The position numbers and the translations under genes are program-made. From JAEUNX01 sp034004685 (lineage in GTDB: Bacteria; Pseudomonadota; Gammaproteobacteria; Burkholderiales; Rhodocyclaceae): a stretch of 47,858 bases of DNA. Below are positions 22,578 to 31,755 of this stretch, piece after piece. The DNA lies in the NCBI GenBank assembly GCA_034004685.1, contig JAVEWG010000028.1, positions 1-47,858 on the forward strand, in the 5' to 3' direction. Under the pieces are notes generated by a model, which was not told the origin of the DNA, made no database searches, and saw only the letters and a program-made list of their open reading frames with translations. Every line of letters begins with the position of its first letter. Position 1 is the stretch's first letter.

Positions 22578-24510
22578 ACCCCTGCCTCTACCCGCCCACT
22601 TCCTCTGGTTGCTGGGTCTCAGCGGCATCACCCTGGCGCCCCATCTGGCCCATCTACCCACCTGGCTGGTCCTCGCCTGTGGGGTCATGCTGGCGGGACA
22701 GGCCCTGCGAACTTTCACCAGGCAGCCCCCCCTCAGTGGCCTGGTCACGAGCCTCTTGGCCCTGGCGCTGGCCACCGGCATCAGCCTGGAATTCCAACAG
22801 TTTCTGGGTAAGGCGCCCGGGCTGGCCCTGCTGGCAGGCCTCCTGTGCCTGAAGCAGCTGGAATCCCGGCGGCGCCGGGACCTGCGGGCGGCCATTTTCC
22901 TGGCCTTGTTTCTCCAGTTCGGCCTGTTCTTCCGCAACCAAGGCATCCCAATCGCCGTCCTGGCCCTGTTCGGCACCTGGATCGGCCTCGCCGCTCTGGT
23001 CAGCCTTCAGATCGACGATGGCTTTAAGGGCCCCGCCCGCATTGCCGGCGCCCTGTTGCTCCAGGGTCTCCCCTTCATGCTGGTATTGTTCGCCCTCTTC
23101 CCCCGGGTCCAGGGCCCCCTGTGGGGACTGCCGGAGGATGCCCTCGCCGCCAAAACCGGGCTGTCCGACTCCATGAGCCCGGGCTCCATCGGCGAGCTGG
23201 TTCAATCCGACGCCATCGCCCTGCGCGCCAGTTTCAACGGCTCGCCTCCTCTCCCCAACCAGCGCTATTGGCGTGGACCGGTCCTCGAAGTCTTTGACGG
23301 CCGCACTTGGCGGCCAGGCAGCCGAGGGTGGGCCACCCAACCTAGCTACCCCGTGCAAGGGGACCGCTTTGAATACGAACTCACCCTTGAGCCCCTCGAC
23401 TATCCCTGGCTCCTGGCCCTGGATTTCCCCGGCCCGGGCATCCCCGGGGCGCGCTATGCCACCACCTTCCAGCTGCTGGCCGGCAAGCCCATCCAAAGCC
23501 GCCAGCGGATCAACCTGACGGCCTATCCGGGCGTCCAGGTCGGCCTTCCGGAAAATCCAGAAACCCTCGCCCGGGCCCGCCAACTCCCCCCCGGCAGCGG
23601 GCCGCGCAGCCGCGAGCTGGCCGCGTCCCTCGCCGCAGGCCGCCGCAACGACGGGGAGATTCTCCAGGCCACCCTCCAGTACTTCCGCCAGGGCGGGTTC
23701 GGTTACACCCTGAGCCCACCGCCCCTGGCCGACGACCCGGTGGACGGATTCCTGTTCGACACCCGGCGCGGCTTCTGCGAACACTTTGCGTCCAGTTTCG
23801 TCTTTCTGCTGCGGGCCGCCGGGGTGCCAGCCCGGGTCGTCACCGGGTACCTGGGGGGCGACATCAATCCGGTGGATCAGGTGATGGTGGTCCGCCAGTC
23901 CGACGCCCACGCCTGGGCGGAGGTGTGGCTGGAGGGGCGCGGCTGGGTGCGGGTAGACCCCACCGCCTTGGCCGCCCCCCGGCGCCAGAGCGAAGGCCTG
24001 GCCCAGGCCCTGCCGGACAACGAGACTTTGCCCTTCATGCTGCGGGGCGACCTGGAATGGCTACGAGACTTGCGCCTTCGCTGGGAAGCCTTCAACCACA
24101 GCTGGAACCGCTGGATTCTGGGCTACACACCCGATCGCCAGCGGGAGTTTCTCTCCCGCCTTGGTCTGGGCCAACCGGATTGGCAGCGCATGGTCACCAT
24201 CCTGGCGGTGTGTTGCGGATTGCTCATGGCAGGCCTGCTGGCCTGGGCCCTGCGCTCCAGGCATCGGCTGGATGCGCTGGATCGGCTATGGGCCGGCTTC
24301 TGTCGGCGCCTGGCCAAACGGGGGCTCCCCCGATTGCCCTGGGAAGGTCCGCTGGCTTATGCTGCGCGGGCCAGCCAGGCCTTTCCCGGAGCTGACCCCG
24401 CACTGCAGAACATCGCCAGTCAATATGCCCGGTTGCGCTATGGTCCGACCGCGGCACCCGGTGACCTCGCCCTGCTCAAGCACGCCATTCACACCCTCAA
24501 GCTCCCATGA
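22564..24510 (+). CDS. TgpA-like transmembrane transglutaminase
   Basis: The 648-residue protein has an N-terminal multi-helix DUF3488 domain (about 1-185), a periplasmic linker, a transglutaminase-like domain, one further helix at about 540-560 and a DUF4129-type cytoplasmic tail. The papain-type triad is visible: Cys405 in RRGFCEHFASSF, His449 in SDAHAWAEVW and Asp465 in VRVDPTA. Members such as TgpA of Pseudomonas aeruginosa are essential, with unknown substrate, probably in the envelope. The operon with MoxR, DUF58 and MltB supports a cell-wall role by inference. Confidence 0.93.
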   Translation: MARLEPLPLPAHFLWLLGLSGITLAPHLAHLPTWLVLACGVMLAGQALRTFTRQPPLSGLVTSLLALALATGISLEFQQFLGKAPGLALLAGLLCLKQLESRRRRDLRAAIFLALFLQFGLFFRNQGIPIAVLALFGTWIGLAALVSLQIDDGFKGPARIAGALLLQGLPFMLVLFALFPRVQGPLWGLPEDALAAKTGLSDSMSPGSIGELVQSDAIALRASFNGSPPLPNQRYWRGPVLEVFDGRTWRPGSRGWATQPSYPVQGDRFEYELTLEPLDYPWLLALDFPGPGIPGARYATTFQLLAGKPIQSRQRINLTAYPGVQVGLPENPETLARARQLPPGSGPRSRELAASLAAGRRNDGEILQATLQYFRQGGFGYTLSPPPLADDPVDGFLFDTRRGFCEHFASSFVFLLRAAGVPARVVTGYLGGDINPVDQVMVVRQSDAHAWAEVWLEGRGWVRVDPTALAAPRRQSEGLAQALPDNETLPFMLRGDLEWLRDLRLRWEAFNHSWNRWILGYTPDRQREFLSRLGLGQPDWQRMVTILAVCCGLLMAGLLAWALRSRHRLDALDRLWAGFCRRLAKRGLPRLPWEGPLAYAARASQAFPGADPALQNIASQYARLRYGPTAAPGDLALLKHAIHTLKLP

Positions 24511-25526
24511 TCGGTTCATGTAAACGTTGGGCCCCGTGGCTGACGGCACTTCTGCCATCCCTGGCCCTGGCTGTCGGCGGCTACGCCGAACACCCGAAAG
24601 CCCTTGCCTTCGCTCAGGATCTCCAGGCCCGCCACGGCATCGATGCCGCTGCGGTTTTAGCCACCCTCGGTGAAGCCCAGCGCAATGAACGGGTTCTGAA
24701 ACTGATCGTCCCCCCCGGCCGTCCGGGGGTACGATCCTGGGCGCGCTACCGAGCTCGCTTCATTGAACCCTCCCGTATCGAGGGCGGGCTTGCCTTCTGG
24801 CAGGAGAACACCCTAAGCCTGCGCCAGGCCAGCGAAAAATTCGGGGTTCCGGAGGAGGTCATCGTAGCCATCATCGGCGTCGAAACCTTCTATGGTCGGA
24901 ACACAGGAAACTTCCGACTGGTGGATGCCCTGAGCACCCTGGCCTTCGACTATCCACCCCGGGCCGCCCTGTTTCAACGGGAACTGGAAAACCTGTTCCT
25001 GCTCGCCCGGGACGAAAAGGAATCCCCCACACACTACCGGGGCTCTTACGCCGGAGCCATCGGCTATCCCCAGTTCCTGCCCAGCAGCATCCGGAATTTC
25101 GCGGTGGATTTCGATGAGGATGGCCATGTCGATCTGGAAGGCAATCCCGCCGATGCCATTGGCAGCGTGGCCAACTACCTCCACCGCCACGGCTGGGAGG
25201 CCGGCCGGCCGGTGGCGATGCGGGCCCGGCTGACCCAGCCCCCCTCCGCCCAGGTCGTGTCCGCCGATATCCTGCCCAGCTTTGGCCCGGCAGAGCTGGC
25301 GGCCCAGGGGATTTTTCCCGAGGACGACCAAAGCGTGGCAGACAAAGCCGCATTGATCAGCCTGGATAGCCCCGGAGCCCCCGTCGAATACTGGCTCGGC
25401 TACCAGAACTTCTATGTGATTACCCGCTACAACCGCAGCAGCTTCTATGCCATGGCGGTATTTCAACTGGCCTCGGCCCTGCTGGAAGCTCAAGCACCCA
25501 ACCCAACCCAGGCGAGTCTGCGCTAA
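24507..25526 (+). CDS. mltB: Membrane-bound lytic transglycosylase B-type
   Basis: The 339-residue protein has a signal peptide (about 1-25) without a lipobox, so it is probably soluble in the periplasm. It then has an SLT2 family domain with the catalytic Glu in IIGVETFYGRNTGN, SYAGAIGYPQFLPSS and AVDFDEDGHVDL. It cleaves peptidoglycan glycan strands to 1,6-anhydromuramyl products. Its ATG overlaps the stop of the transglutaminase gene (ATGA), the end of a coupled four-gene operon. It converges on rpoS with a 19-bp gap. Confidence 0.93.
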   Translation: MIGSCKRWAPWLTALLPSLALAVGGYAEHPKALAFAQDLQARHGIDAAAVLATLGEAQRNERVLKLIVPPGRPGVRSWARYRARFIEPSRIEGGLAFWQENTLSLRQASEKFGVPEEVIVAIIGVETFYGRNTGNFRLVDALSTLAFDYPPRAALFQRELENLFLLARDEKESPTHYRGSYAGAIGYPQFLPSSIRNFAVDFDEDGHVDLEGNPADAIGSVANYLHRHGWEAGRPVAMRARLTQPPSAQVVSADILPSFGPAELAAQGIFPEDDQSVADKAALISLDSPGAPVEYWLGYQNFYVITRYNRSSFYAMAVFQLASALLEAQAPNPTQASLR

Positions 25527-25545
25527 AGAGCAGGCTACAGGGAAG

Positions 25546-26481
25546 TCAGAGCAATTCGTCCCGGGACATGCCCCGCCGCTTGGCGATCCGGCGGAGCTGG
25601 CCAAGGGCTTCCAGCTGAATCTGACGCACTCGCTCCCGGGTCAGGCTGAGTTGTTCCGCCAATTCTTCCAGGGTCTGGACTTCGCAATCGTCCAAGCCAT
25701 AGCGGTTACGAATCACCAGCCGCTGCTTGTCCGACAGCATGCTGATCCACTCCCGTACCAGACCTTCCACCTCGGCCTCCTGGATGCGCACCTCCGGTAA
25801 CTCCTGGTGCTCGTCCGCCAGCGACTCGCCGATGGAAAGACTGGGATCGATATCCAGAGGCGCATCCAGGGAGGCGGTATGCTCGGCCAGGGCCAGGATC
25901 GCCTGGACTTCGTCCACCGTCTTGCCCAGGCGTCGCGCCACCGCATCCACTGACGAATCGCTGCCCGGCGCAGCCTCCAGGTGGCGTTGAGCCCGCAGCA
26001 CCTGGTTGAGTTCCTTGACCACGTGGACAGGCAGCCGGATGGTTCGGGATTGATTCATGATCGCCCGCTCGATGTTCTGGCGGATCCACCAGGTGGCGTA
26101 GGTGGAAAAACGAAAGCCCCGCTCCGGATCGAATTTCTCCAGGGCGTGCATGAGCCCCAGGTTGCCCTCTTCCACCAGATCCAGCAGGGGAATGCCCCGG
26201 TTGAGGTAGTGTTTGGCAATATTCACCACCAGGCGCAGATTGCGCTCGATCATGATCTGCCGGGCGGCGAAGTCACCGGTGCGCACCCGGCGTGCCAAGG
26301 CCCCCTCCTCGTCTGCCGTCAGCAGGGGATTGGCGCCAATTTCATTCAGGTAAAGCTGGGTAACGTCACTGAGGAACTCGCTCTCGTAAGTCTTGACCGC
26401 AGGCTCGGTAAAGACCTCCACTTCGGGGGGCAGATCCGGTTCTTGACTTTCGAGTTCGTCATGGGAAACCGGATCGTACAT
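25546..26481 (-). CDS. rpoS: RNA polymerase sigma factor RpoS
   Basis: The 311-residue sigma-70 family protein has region 1.2 (QLYLNEIGANPLLTADEE), region 2 with NLRLVVNIAKHYLNRGIPLL and STYATWWIRQNIERAI, region 3 and region 4 with the helix-turn-helix SLTRERVRQIQLEALGQLRR. The short N-terminus and position after nlpD mark it as the stationary-phase and general-stress sigma factor. It has a strong ribosome site, GGAGG, 4 bp before ATG. In gammaproteobacteria the main rpoS promoter lies inside nlpD; I cannot place one here. Confidence 0.96.
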   Translation of the reverse strand: MYDPVSHDELESQEPDLPPEVEVFTEPAVKTYESEFLSDVTQLYLNEIGANPLLTADEEGALARRVRTGDFAARQIMIERNLRLVVNIAKHYLNRGIPLLDLVEEGNLGLMHALEKFDPERGFRFSTYATWWIRQNIERAIMNQSRTIRLPVHVVKELNQVLRAQRHLEAAPGSDSSVDAVARRLGKTVDEVQAILALAEHTASLDAPLDIDPSLSIGESLADEHQELPEVRIQEAEVEGLVREWISMLSDKQRLVIRNRYGLDDCEVQTLEELAEQLSLTRERVRQIQLEALGQLRRIAKRRGMSRDELL

Positions 26482-26491
26482 ATCGCCTCCG

Positions 26492-27391
26492 TTATCGGTT
26501 GGGGAGATATTTCAGCGGATCGACGGGTTTGCCCTGACGCCGGATCTCGAAATGAAGCTTGGGCCGATCCGTATCGGTACTCCCCATTTCCGCGATTTTC
26601 TGGCCCTTCGCCACCGACTGCCCTTCATTCACCAACAACAGGCGATTGTGGGCATAGGCGCTCAGGAAGCTGTCATCGTGTTTGATGATGACGAGTTTTC
26701 CGTACCCTCGCAACCCGGAGCCCGCATAGACCACCTTACCGGCCGCCGTTGCCAGCACCGGGTCTCCGAGCTTGCCTGCAATATCCACGCCCTTGCCCGC
26801 GCCATCAGCGAATCCGCTGATGACCTTGCCGTTGGCCGGCCACAGCCAATCACCCTCCGCGTCAGGCGTAGTGGGCGCGGGGTTGACCGGCGGTGCAACG
26901 GCGGGCGATGCAGCCCCCGTGGCCTCAACCTTGGTACTGGCCTGACCCTCCGATCTGGCCTGGGCCAAGGCCTGCTCCGAGTAGAGAATCTTTCCCCCCT
27001 TCGGACCGTCCTTGACCGCTTGGGAGGGTATTGCCGGCGCAACGGCGCGCCCTTCGCCTCCTTCGCTGGCAATAACTGGCTTGACCACCACCCCGTCCCC
27101 CGGAGCAAGTTTCAACTCCTGCCCCACCGTGATCTGATTGGGATCGACCAAGCCATTCCAGGCCACCAAATCCTTGGTGGCCACGCCATATTGACGCCCA
27201 ATGGCGTTCAAGGTTTCACCTGGACGAACCACATGCACTGCACGCTTGGCGGGCTGCGGGGAAGGCGGAGCGACCTCAGGCGCACGGACGATTACATTGC
27301 CTCGATCTGCAACCGGCGCGGGACCGGGGGACGCACACCCACCCAACACCGCCAGAAAAACCGCCCACCAAAAGTCTCTGACTCTAATCAT
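26492..27391 (-). CDS. nlpD: LysM/M23 lipoprotein NlpD, amidase activator
   Basis: The 299-residue protein has a lipoprotein signal (LAVLGGC, Cys19), a LysM domain (about 53-96, HVVRPGETLNAIGRQYGV) and a C-terminal M23 domain (about 185-297). The M23 zinc site is degenerate: the first motif reads GKGVDIAG where active enzymes have a His before the Asp, although LHFEIRR remains. E. coli NlpD has the same change and acts as an activator of the amidase AmiC in cell separation rather than as an enzyme. It lies 10 bp before rpoS and 8 bp after pcm. Confidence 0.94.
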   Translation of the reverse strand: MIRVRDFWWAVFLAVLGGCASPGPAPVADRGNVIVRAPEVAPPSPQPAKRAVHVVRPGETLNAIGRQYGVATKDLVAWNGLVDPNQITVGQELKLAPGDGVVVKPVIASEGGEGRAVAPAIPSQAVKDGPKGGKILYSEQALAQARSEGQASTKVEATGAASPAVAPPVNPAPTTPDAEGDWLWPANGKVISGFADGAGKGVDIAGKLGDPVLATAAGKVVYAGSGLRGYGKLVIIKHDDSFLSAYAHNRLLLVNEGQSVAKGQKIAEMGSTDTDRPKLHFEIRRQGKPVDPLKYLPNR

Positions 27392-27399
27392 CTATCCCT

Positions 27400-28071
27400 C
27401 TATGTTTCCGTACCATCCAGCAGCGGGACAAAGCGCACCGCATCCAGACGGCTCTCGCGGAATCCACCCACCACCCGCTCCACCATGAGCAGGCGCTGTT
27501 CCGCGCCGCCCACGGGAACCAACATTCGTCCCCCTTGGGCGAGTTGCTGCTTGAGTTCAACCGGCACCCCGGCGGCCGCGGCCGCCACGATGATGGTGTC
27601 AAAGGGCGCAGCTTCGGGCAACCCCAACTTGCCATCGGCATGCTTCAGTCGCACGTTGGGCAAGCGCAGTTCCCGCAGGTTTTCCTTGGCCCGATCCAGC
27701 AATTGCCGAATCCGTTCCACCGCGAACACCTCGCTGGCCACCGAAGCCAGAACCGCGGCCTGGTACCCACATCCAGCCCCGACTTCCAAGGTGCGCCCCA
27801 ACTCCCGGCCGCAGCGAAGGATTTCGATCATGCGGGCCACGATGAAAGGCTGGGAAATGGTTTGCTGGCGCAAAAGCGGCAGGGCAGTATCCTCGTAGGC
27901 CCGGCTGGCCAGGGCCTCCTCGACGAAGCGATGACGAGGCACCCGCAGCATCGCCGCCAGTACCACCTCATCCTGGATGCCTTGCTGACGCAGGCGTTCC
28001 ACCATGCGCTGACGTGCCCGCAGAGCGGTGTGCCCTGGTTCGCCCACCGCCCGCATCATCCCCGAAGCCAC
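27400..28071 (-). CDS. pcm: Protein-L-isoaspartate O-methyltransferase
   Basis: The 223-residue SAM enzyme has VPRHRFVEEALASRAYEDTA, TISQPFIVARMIEIL and the SAM loop TLEVGAGCGYQAAVLA. It methylates isoaspartyl residues in damaged proteins and starts their repair. It overlaps surE by 16 bp and lies in the standard surE-pcm-nlpD-rpoS stress cluster. Confidence 0.96.
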   Translation of the reverse strand: MASGMMRAVGEPGHTALRARQRMVERLRQQGIQDEVVLAAMLRVPRHRFVEEALASRAYEDTALPLLRQQTISQPFIVARMIEILRCGRELGRTLEVGAGCGYQAAVLASVASEVFAVERIRQLLDRAKENLRELRLPNVRLKHADGKLGLPEAAPFDTIIVAAAAAGVPVELKQQLAQGGRMLVPVGGAEQRLLMVERVVGGFRESRLDAVRFVPLLDGTET

Positions 28072-28802
28072 TCCGTCACCTCATCCACCAAACCAAAGTG
28101 GGTGAGATCGATCTGCAAGGGCGTGACGGAAACGTAGCCTTCCGCCACCGCATGGAAATCCGTGCCTTCCCCCGCATCCTGGGCCTCGCCTGCCGCACCC
28201 ACCCAATAGACCGTCTCGTTGCGGGGGTTGGAGCCACGGATCACCGGCTCGGCCTTGTGCCGGCGCCCCAGGCGGGTCGCGCGAATGCCCTTGAGGGCAT
28301 CGTAGGGCACATCCGGGACGTTGACGTTGAGCAGGACCGGCCCCGGCAAGGGCTGGGCCAGGAAGCGCTGGACCATTTCCCGTGCCACCCGGGCGGCAGT
28401 CTCGAAATGAAACCCGGATTTGCCCACCAGGGAAACCGCCAGGGATGGAATGCCCAGCAGATAACCTTCCGTGGCGGCTGCCACGGTACCGGAATAGATG
28501 GTGTCGTCCCCCATATTGGCCCCATGGTTGATGCCGGAAACCACCAGATCGGGCACTTCCTCCAGCATTCCGGTCACCGCCAGGTGGACGCAGTCGGTGG
28601 GAGTGCCATTTACGTGGAAGAACCCATTGGCCATCCGACGCAACATCAACGGCCGGTCCAGGGTGAGGGAGTTGCTTGCCCCGCTGCGATCCCGTTCGGG
28701 AGCGACTACCGTCACCCGCCCAAGGGGCGACAGGCCCTCCGCCAGCGCGGCGATACCGGGCGCAAAATAACCGTCATCATTACTGACCAGAACACGCAGC
28801 AT
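28056..28802 (-). CDS. surE: 5'/3'-nucleotidase SurE
   Basis: The 248-residue protein has the metal motif VSNDDGYFAPGI (Asp9, Asp10) and the second-site GINHGANMGDDTIYSGTVAA. SurE removes phosphate from nucleoside monophosphates and short polyphosphate, and helps survival in stationary phase. ATG 28802 is chosen over an upstream frame because MLRVLVSNDDG is the universal start. It lies 146 bp downstream of pstB. Confidence 0.96.
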   Translation of the reverse strand: MLRVLVSNDDGYFAPGIAALAEGLSPLGRVTVVAPERDRSGASNSLTLDRPLMLRRMANGFFHVNGTPTDCVHLAVTGMLEEVPDLVVSGINHGANMGDDTIYSGTVAAATEGYLLGIPSLAVSLVGKSGFHFETAARVAREMVQRFLAQPLPGPVLLNVNVPDVPYDALKGIRATRLGRRHKAEPVIRGSNPRNETVYWVGAAGEAQDAGEGTDFHAVAEGYVSVTPLQIDLTHFGLVDEVTEWLRG

Positions 28803-28894
28803 GGGAAACACGCCAAGGAAACTCAATTGAAAGACCGCACCCCTCGGGGCGCGCACGGGGATGGTAGCACAGCCCCGGCGAGGGCTTCCGAAAG

Positions 28895-28925
28895 CCGGAG
28901 GGCGGGCACCTGGCCCGCCCTCCGG
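28895..28925 (-). terminator. Long hairpin between pstB and surE
   Basis: CCGGAGGGCGGGC (28895-28907) pairs perfectly with GCCCGCCCTCCGG (28913-28925) over 13 bp with a five-base loop. On the minus strand it is followed only by CTTTCGG. It is 24 bp after the pstB stop and probably ends or slows the pst transcript. Confidence 0.55.
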
Positions 28926-28948
28926 AAGCGCTTGGCGCCGAAGAATCT

Positions 28949-29758
28949 TCAGCCAAAGCGGCCGGTGATGTAATCCTCGGTCTGTTTCTTCTGAGGCTTG
29001 ATGAACATCTGGTCAGTGACGCCAAATTCCACCATTTCCCCCATGTACATGTAGGCGGTGTAGTCCGACACCCGGGCGGCCTGCTGCATGTTATGGGTCA
29101 CGATGAGGATCGTGACCCGATCCTTCAGTTCGGTCACGAGCTCTTCGATGCTGGCGGTGGCGATGGGATCCAGGGCCGAGGTGGGCTCATCAAACAGGAT
29201 CAACTCCGGTTCGGTGGCCAGGGCCCGGGCGATGCACAAGCGTTGCTGCTGGCCGCCGGAGAGATTGGCCCCCAGATCGTTGAGGCGATCCTTTACCTCA
29301 TCCCACAGGGCCGCACCTCGCAGGGCCTGCTCCACCTTCTCGTCGATGACCGCCCGGCTGCGCTCCCCGCGAACCCGCAGGCCATAGGCGACGTTTTCAT
29401 AGATCGACTTGGGAAACGGGTTGGGCTTTTGAAAGACCATGCTGATGCGCATCCGCACCTCGATGGGATCCACGTCCTCCGCCAGCAGATTGGTGTTGTC
29501 GGGATGCAAGCGAATCTCCCCCTCGTAGCGATTGCCGGGGTAAAGGTCATGCATCCGGTTGAAGGAACGCAGGAGAGTCGACTTGCCGCAGCCCGAGGGA
29601 CCGATCAGGGCGGTTACCTTCCGGTCATAGACCGGAAAATTCACGTTCTTGAGGGCGTGAAATGAGCCGTAGAAAAAATTGAGGCCATTGACCTCGGCCT
29701 TGACCCGCTCCGAAGGCTCGGGCGCTGTAGCGAAGTTGTTCATTTCTTGGTTCTCCAA
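28949..29758 (-). CDS. pstB: Phosphate ABC transporter ATP-binding protein
   Basis: The 269-residue ATPase has Walker A GPSGCGKSTLLRSFNRMHDL, Q-loop FQKPNPFPKSIYENV, signature LSGGQQQRLCIARALA and Walker B LILFDEPTSALDP. It powers high-affinity phosphate uptake through PstCA. The second in-frame ATG four codons on is also possible. phoU, which usually follows pstB, is absent here. Confidence 0.97.
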   Translation of the reverse strand: MENQEMNNFATAPEPSERVKAEVNGLNFFYGSFHALKNVNFPVYDRKVTALIGPSGCGKSTLLRSFNRMHDLYPGNRYEGEIRLHPDNTNLLAEDVDPIEVRMRISMVFQKPNPFPKSIYENVAYGLRVRGERSRAVIDEKVEQALRGAALWDEVKDRLNDLGANLSGGQQQRLCIARALATEPELILFDEPTSALDPIATASIEELVTELKDRVTILIVTHNMQQAARVSDYTAYMYMGEMVEFGVTDQMFIKPQKKQTEDYITGRFG

Positions 29759-29780
29759 ACTCTGCCGATAGACCCTGGGC

Positions 29781-30704
29781 TCACCACTTGATGTTGCGAC
29801 GCAGGCGATAGCGCAACCAGATCGCCAGCCCGTTCATGGCCAGTACCATGATCACCAGCACGAAACCGGCCGCCGCCGCGTTTTCCTGGAAGGCGGCTTC
29901 AGGACGCGAGGTCCAGTTGAACATCTGGATCGGCATGACGGTAAAAGGCGCAAAGAGCCAGTCGAAGAGGCCCGCAGGCGGGTCTCCGGTGAAGGGAGCG
30001 GGAGGCAGGAAGGCGATGAAGGTGAGGGCACCGATGGTGATGATGGGAGCGGTCTCGCCGATGGCCCGGGCCATGCCAATGATGACGCCGGTCAGAATCC
30101 CGGGGCTGGAATAGGGAACGATGTGATCCCTGACGGTCTGCCAGGTGGTGGCACCGCAGGCATAGGACCCCTCCCGAATCACCTGGGGAATTGCCCGGAT
30201 GGATTCCCGGGTGGCGACAATCACCACTGGCAGGATCAGCAAGGCCAGGGTCAGGCCAGCCGAAAGAATGCTTTGTCCGAAACCGAACTGATAAACGAAC
30301 AAACCCAGGGCGAGCAGGCCATAGACGATGGATGGCACGCCGGCCAGATTGGTGACATTGATCTCGATGATGTCGGTCAGCCAGTTTTTGGGGGCGTATT
30401 CCTCCAGGTAAACCCCGGCTCCGACGCCAAGGGGCACGGCGGCGGCGGCCGTCACCAGCATCACCAGGGTCGTGCCTACCCAGGCCGATAGGATGCCGGC
30501 GGAGGCAGCTCGCCGGGACGGGAAATTCATGAAGAAATCGGCATCGAGCCGGCTGAACCCGGACAAGGCCATGTCCAGAAACAGGGTAGCCAGCGTCAAT
30601 ACCCCCATCATCAAGGCCAGAATCCCAACCAGCCCGAAAATGGCATCCCAGCGCTTGGCCCGGGCAATGATGCCCCGAATCGCCTGAAGATCGGCTTCCT
30701 TCAT
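29781..30704 (-). CDS. pstA: Phosphate ABC transporter permease PstA
   Basis: The 307-residue membrane protein has six predicted helices, the segment YLEEYAPKNWLTDIIEINVT, NLAGVPSIVYGLLALGLF and the EAA-type loop EGSYACGATTWQTVRDHIVP. It forms the inner-membrane channel with PstC. Its start lies 1 bp after the pstC stop, so translation is probably coupled. Confidence 0.97.
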   Translation of the reverse strand: MKEADLQAIRGIIARAKRWDAIFGLVGILALMMGVLTLATLFLDMALSGFSRLDADFFMNFPSRRAASAGILSAWVGTTLVMLVTAAAAVPLGVGAGVYLEEYAPKNWLTDIIEINVTNLAGVPSIVYGLLALGLFVYQFGFGQSILSAGLTLALLILPVVIVATRESIRAIPQVIREGSYACGATTWQTVRDHIVPYSSPGILTGVIIGMARAIGETAPIITIGALTFIAFLPPAPFTGDPPAGLFDWLFAPFTVMPIQMFNWTSRPEAAFQENAAAAGFVLVIMVLAMNGLAIWLRYRLRRNIKW

Positions 30705-30705
30705 T

Positions 30706-31659
30706 TCAATACACCTCCCGGAACTTCTTGCGAATCACCATTCCCAGCACATTGAAGGCCAGAGTCAGGAGCAGCAGTGTCAGCCCCGCAGCAAAAATCG
30801 TCTGGTAGCCGATCGAGCCATGGGGAAGATCCCCTAGGGCCACCTGCACGATGAAGGAAGTGATGGTGGCAGCAGGCTCGGCGGGATTGAAGGTCAGGTT
30901 GGGCTGCATGCCCGCTGCCACGGCAAGAATCATGGTCTCCCCGACCGCCCGGGAAATCCCCAGGATGTAAGCGGAAGAAATGCCGGAAGTCGCTGCCGGC
31001 ACCACCACCCGCAGAGCCGTCTGCAAGCGAGTCGCGCCCATGGCGTAGGAGCCCTCCCGCAGGCTCATGGGCACGGCGCGCATGGCATCTTCGGCCAGGG
31101 AGCTAACGTAGGGAATGATCATGACCCCCATCACCAGGCCGGCGGAGAGCAGATTGAAGCCCGGTAGTTCGGGAAACATGGCCTGCAGCAAGGGCGTCAC
31201 GAAAACCAAGGCAAAGTAGCCATAGATGATCGTCGGGATCCCCCCCAGAAGTTCCAGCACTGGCTTGGCAATCTCCCGGACACGAAAACCGGCAAACTCG
31301 GAAAGCCAGATAGCGATGACGGTGCCCACGGGAATAGCCACCAACAAAGCCACCGCGGAACTGGTAAGGGTACCGGACAGGAGCACCATGATGCCGAAAT
31401 GAGCATCATCGAACAGAGGCGTCCACTGGGTGTCCGTCAGAAAGTCGATGATCGGCACCGTCTGGAAAAACACCAGGGACTCAGAAACCAGGATGTACAC
31501 GATCGCCGCGGTGGTAAACACCGACACGAAAGCAGCAAAGAACAAGACCAGTTCGATCGCCTGTTCCTTGATATGGCGAGTACGCCGCTTCTTGAGCCGA
31601 TCGCTCGTGATTGCCGGAGTCAGCATATCGGACTGATGGACAGCGAGAATTGAAGACAT
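30706..31659 (-). CDS. pstC: Phosphate ABC transporter permease PstC
   Basis: The 317-residue membrane protein has a long cytoplasmic N-terminus, about six helices, LELLGGIPTIIYGYFALVF and the EAA-type loop LREGSYAMGATRLQTALR. It pairs with PstA in the transporter. The 96-bp gap to pstS contains a strong terminator, so it is expected to be expressed well below the binding protein. Confidence 0.97.
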   Translation of the reverse strand: MSSILAVHQSDMLTPAITSDRLKKRRTRHIKEQAIELVLFFAAFVSVFTTAAIVYILVSESLVFFQTVPIIDFLTDTQWTPLFDDAHFGIMVLLSGTLTSSAVALLVAIPVGTVIAIWLSEFAGFRVREIAKPVLELLGGIPTIIYGYFALVFVTPLLQAMFPELPGFNLLSAGLVMGVMIIPYVSSLAEDAMRAVPMSLREGSYAMGATRLQTALRVVVPAATSGISSAYILGISRAVGETMILAVAAGMQPNLTFNPAEPAATITSFIVQVALGDLPHGSIGYQTIFAAGLTLLLLTLAFNVLGMVIRKKFREVY

Positions 31660-31708
31660 GGAATTCTACGCGCTTTAAGAGGCAGGCCGAACCCGACGGG
31701 AAATGGCC

Positions 31709-31737
31709 AAAAAAAGCCCCGGGACCCTGCCCGGGGC
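31709..31737 (-). terminator. Terminator between pstS and pstC
   Basis: GCCCCGGG (31716-31723) and CCCGGGGC (31730-31737) form a perfect stem with a six-base loop. On the minus strand it is followed by seven T (31709-31715). It lies 19 bp after the pstS stop inside the operon, and would give an excess of binding protein over permease. Confidence 0.88.
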
Positions 31738-31755
31738 CATCGCGGGAAAAACCCT

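Noticed and set aside
22654..23910. 418-codon open frame on the minus strand
   Set aside because: It is the complement of the TgpA-like gene, with Gly/Gln-rich low-complexity sequence.
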